Notes: generated from the sequence alone by a model not told the origin. Shown: positions 49,480 to 60,458, counted from the first letter of the stretch. The stretch: 64,000 nucleotides of DNA from Annona cherimola (GCA_030490835.1 CM059975.1:29916133-29980132); one strand, 5' to 3'. Numbers and translations: made by a program.

Positions 49480-50054
49480 CACTTTAACGTAACTTATTAC
49501 CTTGTTTCATAAACATTGCTTCATAAAATCTAATGTCATGATTGGGTTTTCTCATATATTAACTTATCCAAGATTAGCAGTTGATTTACTGTAAGCACAT
49601 GGGAAGGATGACACATATTTTCTCAACATTCAAATGTGAAACATATTATGTACTGTAACCAATGCAGGTGGTAGTGCTATTCGATAAATTGTTTTTCTAA
49701 CTTTCCTTAAAACTTCATATGGTTCAATATAATGAGAAATAAACTTTTTGCTAAATCTCATCACCCTTTTCGCCAAACCTCATCACCCTTTTCGTAGGCG
49801 ATACTTTTACAAAATCTTTATCACCCATGGAAAATTTTAAATCTTATAGCTTTTGATCCGCATAACTTTTCTGCCTACTTTGGCAATAAGTGGTCTTTCC
49901 TTGATTAATTTCACTTTATTTGCAGTCTCTTGCACAATATCTAGCTCAATCATCCTTCCTTCTCTAACTTCATCCCAATTCAACAGTGTTCTGCAAGGCT
50001 TCCCATATAAAGCTTCATATGGAGACATTTTAATGTTGGCTTGATAGCTGTTAT
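49480..50054 (-). mobile_element. Ty3/gypsy integrase C-terminal relic, part 1
   Basis: The minus-strand frame carries NNSYQANIKMSPYEALYG, then LNWDEV and MIELDIVQETANKVKLIKER, as in plant Ty3/gypsy integrases. A frameshift moves it to RQKSYAD, then GDKDFVKVSP and VMRFG, and further degraded IEPYEVL...YRIALPPAL. The frame is interrupted at 50054 by the Sirevirus and resumes at 58532. Confidence 0.85.
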
Positions 50055-51743
50055 TGTTGGAAACAATAGTTAAAACAAAACAAATTGACCAAAGCATAAG
50101 TTTTGATGATTAACAAATACAAATTTGAGTATGAAATGATTACTAATAATTTTAATGAATGTCTTAAGGAATGAAAATCAGCCAAGTCGATTCCCAAGTC
50201 GACTTCAACTTCAACTTAGGGTGAAGTCGATCTCGAAGTCGACTCCACATACGACTTCAACAGATACTTGATAGACAGAGTTGAAATTGGAAGATGAACA
50301 TCCGAAGTCGCAGTCGAAGTTGACTCCACTTGCGACTTGGAAGCCAAGTCGCAGACGAAGTCGACTCCAGTATCGACTTGAAACTACACATTTCCTTCCA
50401 GCGTTGAATTTGGGGACAGAACATCCACAGTCGCAGTCGAAGTCGACTCCACTTACGACTTGAAGCCAAGTCGCATATGAAGTCGATCCCAAGATCGACT
50501 TGAGTTTCTCAAGCCCAAGTTAAAGGTTCAAGCTCATTTCAAAGATGAAGACAACTCAAGATATGAAGGCTAATACAAATTTAAAGCGAGCAAGGTACAT
50601 GAATTCATTCCAAATCAAAGAAGATTTGACCATACAAGTTTCAAGTTCTCCAAGATTCACAAGGTTTACAAGATTTGAAGCCAATCCAGAACAAAATAAT
50701 GCTTCTATTATTGAAGGAAAGAAGCTAAGCAAGCAAGAGGTGAATCAACAAGGATCAAAATATTTTGGCACAAGAAGATGGTCAAGTTGCACCCCAAGTC
50801 GACTCCAAGATCGACTTGAGGCCAAGTCTGAAACCAAGTCGACCCAGAACACAGACTAGGAAACTGAAGAACAGCCGAAGTCGCACACGAAGTCGACTCC
50901 AGCATGCGACTTGGGTGAAGTCGCAGACGAAGTCGACTCCACCTGCGACTTGGAGACGTAACGTTCAAATTTTTGAACGTTGGAACATTTATTGCGCGCC
51001 AACCACTTCTATAACGTTCAAAATCTTTCCTCCTCTATATATAGACACTCAAGCAAACGTAGTTAAACACAAGACAGAGTCTAAAGAGATGAAAGAAGTG
51101 CAAGCAAGAGTTCTTATTTGCTTTTCTCTAAATTTGAGTATTCTATACACTTTCAAAGGAAGAACAAGCTTCAAAGTTGCGATTTGCTTCAACGAAACAC
51201 AATCGGTTGCTCCTACAGATTCTTTATTAAGCTGAAACTTGCTACACAACTCAGTAAAGTGTAGATCTTCTTTATTTTTACATTATTGATTGTTTTAGTG
51301 CTTGGTTTGAGTTTGGTGGTTCAAACCAAGACATTACAAGTAGAGTTGTGATTGGAGTGTAACTCATCTACTTGTGTTGATTGTATATGCCCCCTAGAGC
51401 TAGAATCTAGAAGAGAGCAGAGGCTCTAGTCGTATATGCCTCCTAGAGCTAGAATCTAGAAGAGAGTGGAGACTCTAGTTGTATTCGTGGAATACATAGT
51501 GGAACCCAAGTCACAAGAGGTGTGAGCTTAGAAGAGTGAAGTAGGGAGGTTGCCCGAACCACTATAAAATCTTGTGTGGTGATTTCTATTTCTGCTCTCT
51601 ATATTATATTGCATTCCATTTTGTTTCTTCATAAAGGGGACTAGATTAATCTGGGGTAAAAGTTTCTGTTTAAGTTTTAAATTTTTATAATACCCAATTC
51701 ACCCCTCCCCTCTTGAGTAATTGTCATTAACTCGGGACCAACA
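50055..51743 (+). repeat. Sirevirus 5' LTR (1689 bp)
   Basis: Starts TGTTGGAAAC and ends CTCGGGACCAACA. About 50180-50500 and 50780-50960 are packed with near-palindromic modules of the form AAGTCGCA..CGAAGTCGACTCC..TGCGACTTGG. TAACGTTCAAATTTTTGAACGTT at 50959 is another palindrome upstream of the TATA box. A direct repeat GAGCTAGAATCTAGAAGAGAG occurs near 51396 and 51447. A minus-strand open frame here arises from the repeats. Confidence 0.9.
51036..51044 (+). promoter_or_regulatory. LTR TATA box
   Basis: CTCTATATATAGACAC in a cytosine-rich flank (TTTCCTCCTC) is followed 25-35 nt later by a plausible start region near AAACGTAGTTAAACAC. It would mark the U3/R border of the LTR. Inferred from sequence only. 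Confidence 0.6.
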
Positions 51744-51745
51744 AG

Positions 51746-51757
51746 TGGTATCAGAGC
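51746..51757 (+). promoter_or_regulatory. Primer-binding site (initiator Met-tRNA)
   Basis: TGGTATCAGAGC two bases after the LTR end CCAACA, complementary to the 3' end of plant initiator Met-tRNA and typical of Copia elements. Confidence 0.92.
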
Positions 51758-51791
51758 AGGTCTTTGAGTTAAACCAAAGAGATCTATTGAC

Positions 51792-53171
51792 ATGGCATCC
51801 CAATCGACTTTCGTTCCCACATTTGCCGAAGGCCAATCATTTACTAGGCCACCATTGTTTGATGGGAACAATTTCGGCTATTGGAAGCTTCGTATGAAGC
51901 AACTCATTATGGCTACAGATATGGATTCTTGGATTGCAATCCAAGATGGTGTAACCTTGCCTATTGATGAAAGAGCTTCCAAATGGATCGAAGAGGAAGT
52001 AAGAACTGTTAAGAGCAATGCTAAAGCTATGAACTCACTGTTTTGTGCTCTTACGGCTTCCGAATATAATAGAGTATCCTCTTGTTTAACTGCCAAAGAG
52101 ATATGGGATACACTAACTTCTATCTATGAAGGAACTTCTCAAGTCCAAGGGACGAGGAGAAACATTTTGATTGGAGAATTGGAAAACTTTAGGATGCTAG
52201 AAACAGAAAATATTTCTGAAATATTTGCTAGATTTTCTAAGATTACTAATGCCTTAAAAGGGCTAGGAAAAGCAATTTCTGAATCTGAGCAGGTCATGAA
52301 GATTCTAAGGGCACTACCCGAATCATGGACTCCAAAAATCACGGCAATAGAAGAAGCCAAGGATCTTAACATGTTGAAGTTGGAAAATCTTATTAGCTCC
52401 TTAATGTCACATGAGCTGATCAAGAAAAGAAACGAAGATCACCACAAAGGCAAAAGAGCCATTGCCTTGAGAGCCGCCCAAGACTCGGATGACAACACCT
52501 CATCTTCTCAAAATGATGATGAAATTGCCTTACTCACAAAACGATTCAGAAAATTTGTAAGGAAAGGCAGAAATTTCAAAAAATTTAAAGAAAGAAATTC
52601 TAAAGAAAAAAGGAAAGAAACAACAAAATGTTACCGATGTGGCGGTTCGGGACATATGCAAGCCCAATGCCCAACGCCCGAAGAAAATAAGGCAAAGGAG
52701 CAAAGAAAAGATCGAGGCGACAACAAAAGGTTTCAAAGAAACAAAGGAAGAGGCATATACGTGAATGAAGAAGAATCTACAACAAATAGCTTCTCAAGTG
52801 AAAAATGCGAAGCAGATTGTGCAAGAATTTGCTGCATAGCAAATACCGACATATGCTTTGCAGCCACGGAAATCTTTGAGGATCAAGCTACTTCAACGGA
52901 CTGCACAAGTAGTCAAGAGGTAACCTCCAAACAGAAATCTTTTTCAAATTTTTTTACAAATGAATGCCTCAAATGTGCTGAGTTAGAAGAACTTCAACAA
53001 GCCTATGATTCATTATATGAAGAAATAAAGAAATTAGGAAACAAGTTTACAATAAAGAAAAAACAATGTGATGCAGTAATAATTGTAAATGGTAAACTTG
53101 CTGAAAAATTAGATAAATTAAAAAATAAAAAGAATACCTTGGAAAATGAGTTAGAGAAACTTAAAAACTAA
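51792..53171 (+). CDS. Sirevirus Gag, N-terminal part (stop-truncated)
   Basis: 459 codons. Residues about 15-50 carry RPPLFDGNNFGYWKLRM (the DUF4219-type start of Copia gags). Residues 70-210 follow the UBN2/retrotran_gag pattern (ALTASEYNRVSSCLTAKEIW, LTSIYEG, ALPESWTPKITAI). A CX2CX4HX4C zinc knuckle (CYRCGGSGHMQAQC) lies near residue 280, followed by a Lys/Glu-rich coiled-coil-like tail. The stop TAA (53169-53171) looks acquired: the same frame continues to 53612 with a second knuckle, CNFCNKLGHKVYQC, and ends WVPKG. Gag packages element RNA in the cytoplasm. Confidence 0.85.
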   Translation: MASQSTFVPTFAEGQSFTRPPLFDGNNFGYWKLRMKQLIMATDMDSWIAIQDGVTLPIDERASKWIEEEVRTVKSNAKAMNSLFCALTASEYNRVSSCLTAKEIWDTLTSIYEGTSQVQGTRRNILIGELENFRMLETENISEIFARFSKITNALKGLGKAISESEQVMKILRALPESWTPKITAIEEAKDLNMLKLENLISSLMSHELIKKRNEDHHKGKRAIALRAAQDSDDNTSSSQNDDEIALLTKRFRKFVRKGRNFKKFKERNSKEKRKETTKCYRCGGSGHMQAQCPTPEENKAKEQRKDRGDNKRFQRNKGRGIYVNEEESTTNSFSSEKCEADCARICCIANTDICFAATEIFEDQATSTDCTSSQEVTSKQKSFSNFFTNECLKCAELEELQQAYDSLYEEIKKLGNKFTIKKKQCDAVIIVNGKLAEKLDKLKNKKNTLENELEKLKN

Positions 53172-53612
53172 AATGAATCATTAAATGAATCTCTTGCCAA
53201 GTTCTCTAATCCAGGAGAAAATGTAAAAATGTTCTTAAAAATGACAACACAAACTTGCAAGAAAGGACTTGGGTATAATATATTTGAACAAAAGAAATCT
53301 AATGCTCCAAGAAACAACCCCAAATCTATTTATATTAAACCTAAGATAAATCAAGTAGTTTGGATCAAAAGACCAACTGATGAACGAATTACCAAGTGGC
53401 TCCCTATTTCTAGACTTTCGGGAGCTTGTAATTTTTGCAACAAGTTAGGACACAAGGTCTATCAATGTAAATTAAGAAAACTACAAAACCTTGGTGCTAA
53501 ATTGGTTTGGATGCCGAAAAGCATTAGATTTATGGCTTCAAAGATAGATCAACATAAACTCCAAAGGATAACTAACCCAAACGGACCCATAAAATGGGTA
53601 CCAAAAGGATGA
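53172..53612 (+). pseudogene. Gag C-terminal part after the stop
   Basis: In frame with the upstream gag after one TAA codon. Contains KPKINQVVWIKRP and the second zinc knuckle CNFCNKLGHKVYQC, then IKWVPKG at a TGA. Double-knuckle gags are typical of Sireviruses. Confidence 0.8.
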
Positions 53613-53637
53613 GCTCCACTTAAATTAATTTTTGCAG

Positions 53638-56600
53638 GTATGTCTTAAAGCTAAGGCCAATAACGTATGGTTTATGGATAGCGGTTGCTCAAGACATATG
53701 ACAGGAGAAAAAGTACTATTTCACAAGATCAACCCATGCAATGAAGGAACAGTAGCTTTCGAAAATAATGAAAAAGGTAAAATAAAAGGTAAATGAAATA
53801 TCTATGGTAGTTCTAATGCATGTATTGAAAATGTTATATTTGTTGAAGGACTCAAACACAACCTAATGAGTATTAGTCAACTATGTGATAAAGGATATAA
53901 AGTTGTATTTGAATCCTCTATATGTAATGTTATTGATGATGACGAGCACATAATATTTAGTGGCAAAAGACATGGAAATGTATATTTGGTTTGCCTTGAT
54001 GACCTAGATGGAAAATGTCTAATAGCCATAGAAAATTATCCATGGAAATAACATACAAGGCTTGGACATATAAATATGTCAAATATTAAAACTTTATGGA
54101 AAAAGAATTTGGTACAAGGCTTACTAAAGCTCAAATATGACAAAGATAAGATTTGTAAAGCCTGTCAACTATCTAAACAACCAAAAATGTCATTTTCGAC
54201 CAAACAGGAAATTTTAACAACTAGACCACTTGAATTGCTATATATGGATCTTTATGGGCCATCAGACATTTTAACTCTTGGTGGGAAAAAGTATGTGTAT
54301 GTAATTGTGGATGACTTTTCTAGATTTACTTGGATTATACTCTTAGCTAGCAAAGATGAAGCATTTTCAATGTTTGTCTCGTTTTCAACTTTGGTGCAAA
54401 ATGAAAAATAAAGTTCAATCATTTCTATTAGAAGCGACCATGGTGGTGAATTTGAAAATAGTCGATTCATAGAATTTTGCAATGAAAAGGGAATTCACCA
54501 TACTTTTCTGCACCAAGAACTCCTCAACAAAATGGAGTTGTTGAAAGGAAAAATAGGACAATACAAGAAATGGCTAGGACCATGCTAAATAAGAGTAAAT
54601 TGTCCAAGAGATTTTGGGGTGAAGCTGTAAGTACAGCTTGTCATGTATTAAACCGAATTACCATTAGAGCTATATTGAAAAAGATCCCATATGAACTTTG
54701 GAAAGTCAGGAAACCAAACATATCATATTTTCATACTTTTGGATGTATTTGTTATGTGTTAAATAATGAAAAAATAAATTTGGGAAAACTAGATACCAAA
54801 AGTGATGAAGCTATTTTCTTGGGTTATTCATCAAATAACAAAGCATATAGAATTTTCAGCAAAAGAAATCAAACAATAGAAGAATCAATACATGTTGTTT
54901 TTGATAAATTTAACCAAACTCCGAGAAAGGAGGATGAACTAAGTGACGCGGATGATACAAAAGCAAAACAACAAGAACAACAAAAGGAAACTGAGCTCAA
55001 GCCAGAAAACTCTATGGAGGAAGAGGTAAGTGAAGGTAATGATTCCTACAAATCTCCAATTGATTTAAAGTTCAAAAATGCCCATCCAATTGAGCAAGTC
55101 ATTGGAAATATTTATGAAGAAGTAAAAATTAGGAGATCAAAGCAAAATATTTGTGGACAATATGCATTTGTGTCAAAAATTGAACCAACCACTATTGAAC
55201 AAGCTCTTAATGATAAAAACTAGGTTATTGCAATGCAAGAAGAGCTAAATCAATTTGAAAGGAATGATGTATGACATTTAGTTCCTAGACCAAATGGTTA
55301 TACCATTATTGGTACTAAATGGATATTTAGGAACAAATTGGACGAAAGCGGACTTGTAATTAGAAAAAAAGCTAGATTAGTAGCCAAAGGGTATTCCCAG
55401 GAAGAAGGGATTGATTTTGAAGAATCATATGCACCTGTGGCTAGATTAGAAGCCATACGCATCTTACTAGCATTTGCTTCTCACATGAATTTCAAATTAT
55501 TTCAAATGGATGTGAAAAGCGCATTTTTGAATGGATACTTAAATAAAGAAGTATATGTTGAACAACTCCCTGGATTTGAAGAAAAGGATCAATCAAAATA
55601 TGTTTATAAGCTAACCAAAGCATTATATGGACTAAAACAAGCCCCAAGAGCTTGGTATGAGAGGTTAAATAAAATTTTGATTGATCATGAATTTCAAAGA
55701 GGGAAAGTTGATACTACATTATTCATTAAATATAAAAGTAAAAATATTTTAATTGTGCAAATATATTTAGATGATATAATATTTGGTGCTACTGATGAAA
55801 TTTTGTGCCAAGAATTTTCTAAGATCATGAAGAGTGAATTTGAAATGAGCATGATGGGAGAACTAAATTTCTTCATTGGACTGCAAATCAAGCAACAAAG
55901 CGAAGGAATATTCCTAAATCAGTCCAAGTACGTCAAAGAAATGCTAAAGAAATTTGGAATGCAAACTACTAAAGGAGCAAATACTCCAATGAGTTCAATA
56001 ATCAAGATCGACACGGACGAAAACGGTAAATGTATCGATCAAAAGCTTTATAGAAGTATGATAGGATCATTGTTGTATTTAACTGCTTCTAGACTAGATA
56101 TACTTTTCAATGTTTGTATGTGTTCTAGATTCCAAGCATGCACTAAAGAATCACATTTATCGGCTATAAAGAGAATTTTTAAATATTTGATAAATACTAC
56201 TAATCTTGGACTATGGTATCCAAAGAGGTCAACATTTGACTTAATCGGTTATTCGGATGCGGATTTTGCCGGCTACAAAGTAGATAGAAAAAGTACTATT
56301 TGAACCTGTCAATTTCTTGGAAATATGTTGGTTTCATGGTATTCAAGGAAACAAACTAGTGTTGCTCTATCTACTGTAGAAGCTGAATATATAGCTGCTG
56401 AAAGCTGTTGTGCCCAACTACTCTGGATGAAACAACAATTGAAAGACTATGACATTAATTATTATAATATTCCTATCAGATGTGATAACACAAGTGTCAT
56501 ATGTTTGACAAAAAATCCTGTATTGCATTCAAGAACCAAGCATATAGATGTGAGACATCATTTTATTCGAGAACATGTTGAAAATCATCATATTTGTTTG

Positions 56601-56678
56601 GAATATGTGAAAACCGAGGATCAAATTGCTAATATACTTACCAAACCCTTAGCAAAGGAATCATTTTTACAAAATTAG
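53638..56678 (+). pseudogene. Sirevirus Pol (PR-INT-RT-RNaseH), disrupted
   Basis: Protease: WFMDSGCSRHMTG (about 53670). Integrase: an RLGH block after a stop, KACQLSK, LYMDLYGP, SDHGGEFEN and PQQNGVVERKNRT supply the DDE residues. [47 protein letters not shown] and the catalytic YLDDIIFG (about 55763). RNase [17 protein letters not shown] and RTKHIDVRHHF. Breaks: TGA 53794, TAA 54049, TAA 54409, a 1-nt loss near 54503, TAG 55221, TGA 55272 and TGA 56301. Between them the frame stays open, so decay is moderate. Confidence 0.9.
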
Positions 56679-56744
56679 AAATGAAATGGGGATGATTGAA
56701 TTAAATTAGGAAAGTTATATAAGAAAATCAAATCTGAAAAAGGT

Positions 56745-56830
56745 CAAGTTGATGAGTCAAGTCGACTCCGGAAAAGCCAAATCGACTCCAGTGAAGTCGA
56801 CTTGGGAGATGTGAAGTCGACTCCGCGCGC
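56745..56830 (+). repeat. Palindromic AGTCGACT modules after pol
   Basis: GTCAAGTCGACTCC, AAATCGACTCC, GAAGTCGACTTGG and GAAGTCGACTCCGCGCGCG within 90 bp, the same module that fills the LTR. A CTT/CT-rich tract follows (56840-57080). Sireviruses are known for conserved repeated motifs in non-coding zones near the 3' end. Confidence 0.75.
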
Positions 56831-57099
56831 GCGACCGTCCGCCTTCTTCTCTTTTTCTTCTTTTTCTTCTTTTCTTCTTCTTCTTCTTCCCATTTTCCCG
56901 CGCTGTTCTCCTCTCCTCCTTCCATTTTCTAGCCTCCGACTCTCCTCTCTGCTCCAAGATCTCTCTTTCTCCCTCTCAATTTCCTCTCCTCTCTCTTCTC
57001 TCCAAACTCCCTCTCTCTGCTCTCTGTCCTACTCTCTCTGCTCACCTCTCTCTCTATTCCTCTCAATCCCTCTCTACCTCTCCAAATTTCAAAAATCCA

Positions 57100-58518
57100 A
57101 TGGCTCCAAAGTCCAGGCCTCCCAAGTTAGCTATCTCAAAACCCTCTCTCAAACCTGTTCCTAGAAAGTCTACATCTCATACATCCCATACCGAAGACGA
57201 AGTGCCTAGAAAACAACGTACCTCCTCAAAGCGAGCCCGGGAAGAACCATCCACTTCCACTGGTTGCCGGGTACGTTTTCAAATGGGAACTCCGTCAACA
57301 ACTGCTGGTCGTGAGGAACAACTCCAAACCTCACACAACACTCAATCTGGGGCAAGAAGGAAAGGCAACATAGCTGGGAAAGCTCAAGTGTTGAAGATGC
57401 CGACTACGTACTTCAAAACCGAACTCCAGCACAGTCGGTTCTACAAACACTTCTACGAGCGGAAGGTATTCATTCCTAAAATTATTGATTTCAAGTTTCT
57501 GAAAGATTATGGGTCAGATATAGAAGATCTATTGGATTTCCAAGGTTGGACCAAGCTGCTAAAGGAAGATGAAAGAGTCTATCTGGATTTAACCAGGATT
57601 TTCTACTACTTATGGGATGAGGAATACTATGGCAGTTTTGTAAAAGGAGTTGACATGCTCTTTGGAGTTGGAGTAACTCCAAATTTGGAAAGAGCAATGA
57701 TAAACATTGGACAGATACTTGAGGTTCCACATGAAGATGAACCACTCCCTGCAAACCTCTCACTTGATCAAATCTATAATCAGCTCACCCGGAGCAATAA
57801 ATATCATCCAGGGATAAAGTTTCTGCATTACATGGATCTGTCTCCAAGGCTGCGGGTTCTACGTCTGTTGATAGCCCACTGCATCTACCCTAAAGGAGGA
57901 GGAAGGAATCAACTGAACCCTCAAGAAGCTGGCATATTATGGAAAATCGTAAACAGGGTAAAAGTCAATCTTCCCCGTTTATTCATTGAAGCCCTTAGCT
58001 GCAGAAAGGACAATCCACGGGGAGTTCTACCCTATGGTACCTGGATCATAAAGATCTTCGAACATTTTGAAGTGGATATTGAAGGCGAGCCCTTTGAAGT
58101 ACTGAAATCCACAAATGCTATAAACAAAGCATTGATCCAAAGAATGAAGATCAATGTACATGAACTAAGGGCCGAAGCAAAAGCTGCAGAAGAGGATGGA
58201 CGAGCACCTACTGAGGGGGAGCAGCCCCCAGAAGCCCAGACGGCTCCACCACAGGATATACATGAGGAGCCAGCCTCTCCCATGTCACATGGATCATACT
58301 CTCCACAGGGATCAGGCATTCCAGATCCAGCACCACAACCATCATCTCCGGAGATAACTTTGCAAACCATTCGAGATGAAATGGCTCAACAGGAAAACAG
58401 AGTTACAAGTCTCATCTCTGGGGTCCTCACAGCCATCATGGACATGCATTCCCGACAGGATCGTATGGATCGGGAATTGCGGACTATACGCTATCATCTA
58501 GCATCCGGGCGCCATTAA
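57100..58518 (+). CDS. Extra 3' ORF of the Sirevirus (env-like/unknown)
   Basis: 472 codons, fully open. Residues 1-100 are basic and Ser/Thr/Pro-rich (RKQRTSSKRAREE). Residues about 105-340 are a globular part with YFKTELQHSRFY, LDFQGWTKLL, FYYLWDEEYYG, RVLRLLIAHCIYPKGGGR, ILWKIVNRVKVNLP and LPYGTWIIKIFEHFEVDIEGE. This resembles the putative plant transposon protein domain found in other retroelement ORFs. Then comes an acidic Pro-rich linker and a C-terminal coiled-coil-like region (about 420-470, DMHSRQDRMDRELRTIR). I see no signal peptide or membrane segment, so an envelope role is not supported. The last three bases (TAA) fall inside the 19-bp LTR remnant, so the natural C-terminus may be lost. 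Confidence 0.75.
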   Translation: MAPKSRPPKLAISKPSLKPVPRKSTSHTSHTEDEVPRKQRTSSKRAREEPSTSTGCRVRFQMGTPSTTAGREEQLQTSHNTQSGARRKGNIAGKAQVLKMPTTYFKTELQHSRFYKHFYERKVFIPKIIDFKFLKDYGSDIEDLLDFQGWTKLLKEDERVYLDLTRIFYYLWDEEYYGSFVKGVDMLFGVGVTPNLERAMINIGQILEVPHEDEPLPANLSLDQIYNQLTRSNKYHPGIKFLHYMDLSPRLRVLRLLIAHCIYPKGGGRNQLNPQEAGILWKIVNRVKVNLPRLFIEALSCRKDNPRGVLPYGTWIIKIFEHFEVDIEGEPFEVLKSTNAINKALIQRMKINVHELRAEAKAAEEDGRAPTEGEQPPEAQTAPPQDIHEEPASPMSHGSYSPQGSGIPDPAPQPSSPEITLQTIRDEMAQQENRVTSLISGVLTAIMDMHSRQDRMDRELRTIRYHLASGRH

Positions 58519-58531
58519 CTCGGGACCAACA

Positions 58532-58790
58532 GTTATTACAGGAAAACTCTACCAAAGCAATATATTTAACCCAACCATTCCCAGAATCTGTCATACGTAC
58601 CTTCAATATATCCTCAACTACTTGGTTTACTCGCTCAATATGCCCATCTATTTGTGGATGAAATATTATGTGAAATTGTAATCTCATTCCCATTAATTGA
58701 TGTAAACTGCGATAGAACTTGGAAGTAAATATAATATCTTGGTCAGAAATAATTATCTTATGAATCCATGTAATCGAACTATCTCTTTGA
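58532..58790 (-). mobile_element. Ty3/gypsy integrase relic, part 2
   Basis: Minus strand: KEIVRLHGF, LTKI, SSIAVYI, then after frame breaks MGMRLQFHIIFHPQIDGH, ERVNQVVEDILK and YIALVEFSCNN match the catalytic-core end of a Ty3/gypsy integrase. The reading frame continues directly into NNSYQANIK at 50054 if one GTTAT copy is discounted, which shows the Sirevirus landed here. Confidence 0.87.
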
Positions 58791-58799
58791 TAATTGGTA

Positions 58800-60440
58800 A
58801 TTAATAGTATATTTTGTGAGTATTTAATACTAATCTAGTGTGTAATTATTTGAGTTTAATGTGAAATTTACTTTAAAATGTGTATTTGAGTTTAAATATT
58901 GATTTCAAGTTATTTAAGTAATTTTTGTGATCTTTTAGCTTAAAATTATATTTTTATTTGTTGTCATAAAATTAAACGTGGTTGATATAAAAAATAATTA
59001 ATTGCAATGATTGCCTTTGAAATAAATTTATTAACCACTTGATCAATTAATAATTAAAAATAATTATTTTATATTGAAAAAGGAAATTTGATCAAGTAGG
59101 CCCCACAAGATCATGTCCAAAGGTTCCTAGGCAATTAGCTACATGAAGAATTAACGGCTATTAAATCAACATCTAGAAAATTCAAAAAATCTCCACCGTC
59201 GTTAGCATTGATCCAGCTCGTCCAAAGCATCCAGAAAATCCCGATGTTGTCCAAGTCATACACAATTCAGCAACCATCCAGATCTATTTATTCCTAGCTA
59301 CATCCAGATTTTTCTATCTGTCCACTAATTCAGAAAATCCCAACCATCCAAACTGTTCGTCCAAATCAGCCATTTGATCTTGGCCATTCAATACTTTAGA
59401 TGCATCCAAACCATTTAAATTTTCAAGCAAAGCAAAGTATCTAGCTGTTGCCGCTTAAATCAGTAAGATCCAAGATCGTTCATAAGCTAATCAGCCGTCC
59501 ATTTATTCTATTCACGTATCATGCATATCGTTTTTAGCCGTCCAAAATATTGGTTTAAAATCCACCAAAAATCCATAGCTCCAAGACGTGAAAATTCCTT
59601 GCGGAAAAATTCAAAATCGAACCAATTAATCCACTACCACTCAAAAATTCATACCACCCCTAATCATCCATCAAAATTCATACGCTCAAGAACCCTAGCA
59701 GCCAGTATAATTCGGTACAGCAGAAATTGCGCATGAGATCAGTAACCTATTCAAGCATGGGTAAACTGTGCAAGCTAGCAATTGAAAATTGGGATTCTTT
59801 ATATATTTTTAAGAGTTTTAAAAGGATGCGTGCCGAGGACCACAAGGTATTAGAAGCAAAGGAAATTACAGTAGAAAATTTAAGAGAGAGGGAGCAAGGG
59901 TTTGAGACTTAATTTTTATTCATCGGGACTTCCAACTAATAAGTTTTTTTTTTCTTCTTTCCTTTTTAATTTTTATTATCTTGCTTAAGAGAAACTTAAA
60001 TTTGAATTGTATTTTGGACTTAAACATGCTTGACTTAGCTCTTAATCTAGTGTTTAGGATGTATGATGTGTACAAGGTAGCATGTTGTGTGATTTTGATT
60101 TATTTATGATGGTGTTCCAGCCTCGAATTTTTCTTGATAAATGCTTAATTATTTCTCCAGTAAAATTTTAAAGCATTAAATTCTTTAACCAAGCCCTAAA
60201 AGTATATCATAGAAATATTTTGCGTTGTGTTCCATACTCTAATTTTACATCTCTAACGAGAAAACCCTTGATTGAAAGAGCTAAATACAATAGTCTAAAA
60301 AATGATGATGAAATGCGTAGAAGATTTTCCTATGACTTTACAAATGCACGAAAAATTATGTCTCACAAAAGACAAAGATAAATGAGTACTGATGAGGTGA
60401 ATTTTTAACTATGGGACTACTACCAGTATATGATTTCTCA
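58800..60440. other. AT-rich intergenic, no gene identified
   Basis: 59130-59720 has repeated CATCCA/GTCCA-rich sequence (for example CCATCCAGATC, GTCCAAATCAGCC). Open frames are short. It may be LTR or leader sequence of the gypsy relic but no ends were found. The right edge is a 19-A run at 60443-60461. Confidence 0.4.
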
Positions 60441-60458
60441 TTTAAAAAAAAAAAAAAA

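Larger units (their letters stand above)
50055..58531 (+). mobile_element. Sirevirus-type Copia retrotransposon, 3' LTR lost
   Basis: 8477 bp flanked by a perfect 5-bp duplication GTTAT (50050-50054, 58532-58536). Order: 5' LTR 50055-51743, Met-tRNA primer site, gag with zinc knuckles, protease, integrase, RT, RNase H, a palindrome-rich spacer, and an extra ORF. Copia domain order plus a long gag and a post-pol ORF fits the Sirevirus genus. The 3' LTR survives only as its last 19 bp (58513-58531), which equal the 5' LTR end. gag-pol contains several stops and one frameshift, so the element cannot move by itself. Confidence 0.9.

Noticed and set aside
50211..50968. Cys/Asp-rich minus-strand frames in the LTR
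   Set aside because: Produced by the repeated GTCGACTT palindromes, not by a gene.
56728..57164. Frames rich in Lys/Glu/Arg (minus) or Ser/Leu (plus)
   Set aside because: Translations of the CTT/CT-rich tract between pol and the extra ORF.
57100..58518. Calling the extra ORF a retroviral-type envelope
   Set aside because: No signal peptide, transmembrane segment or cleavage-site features are visible.
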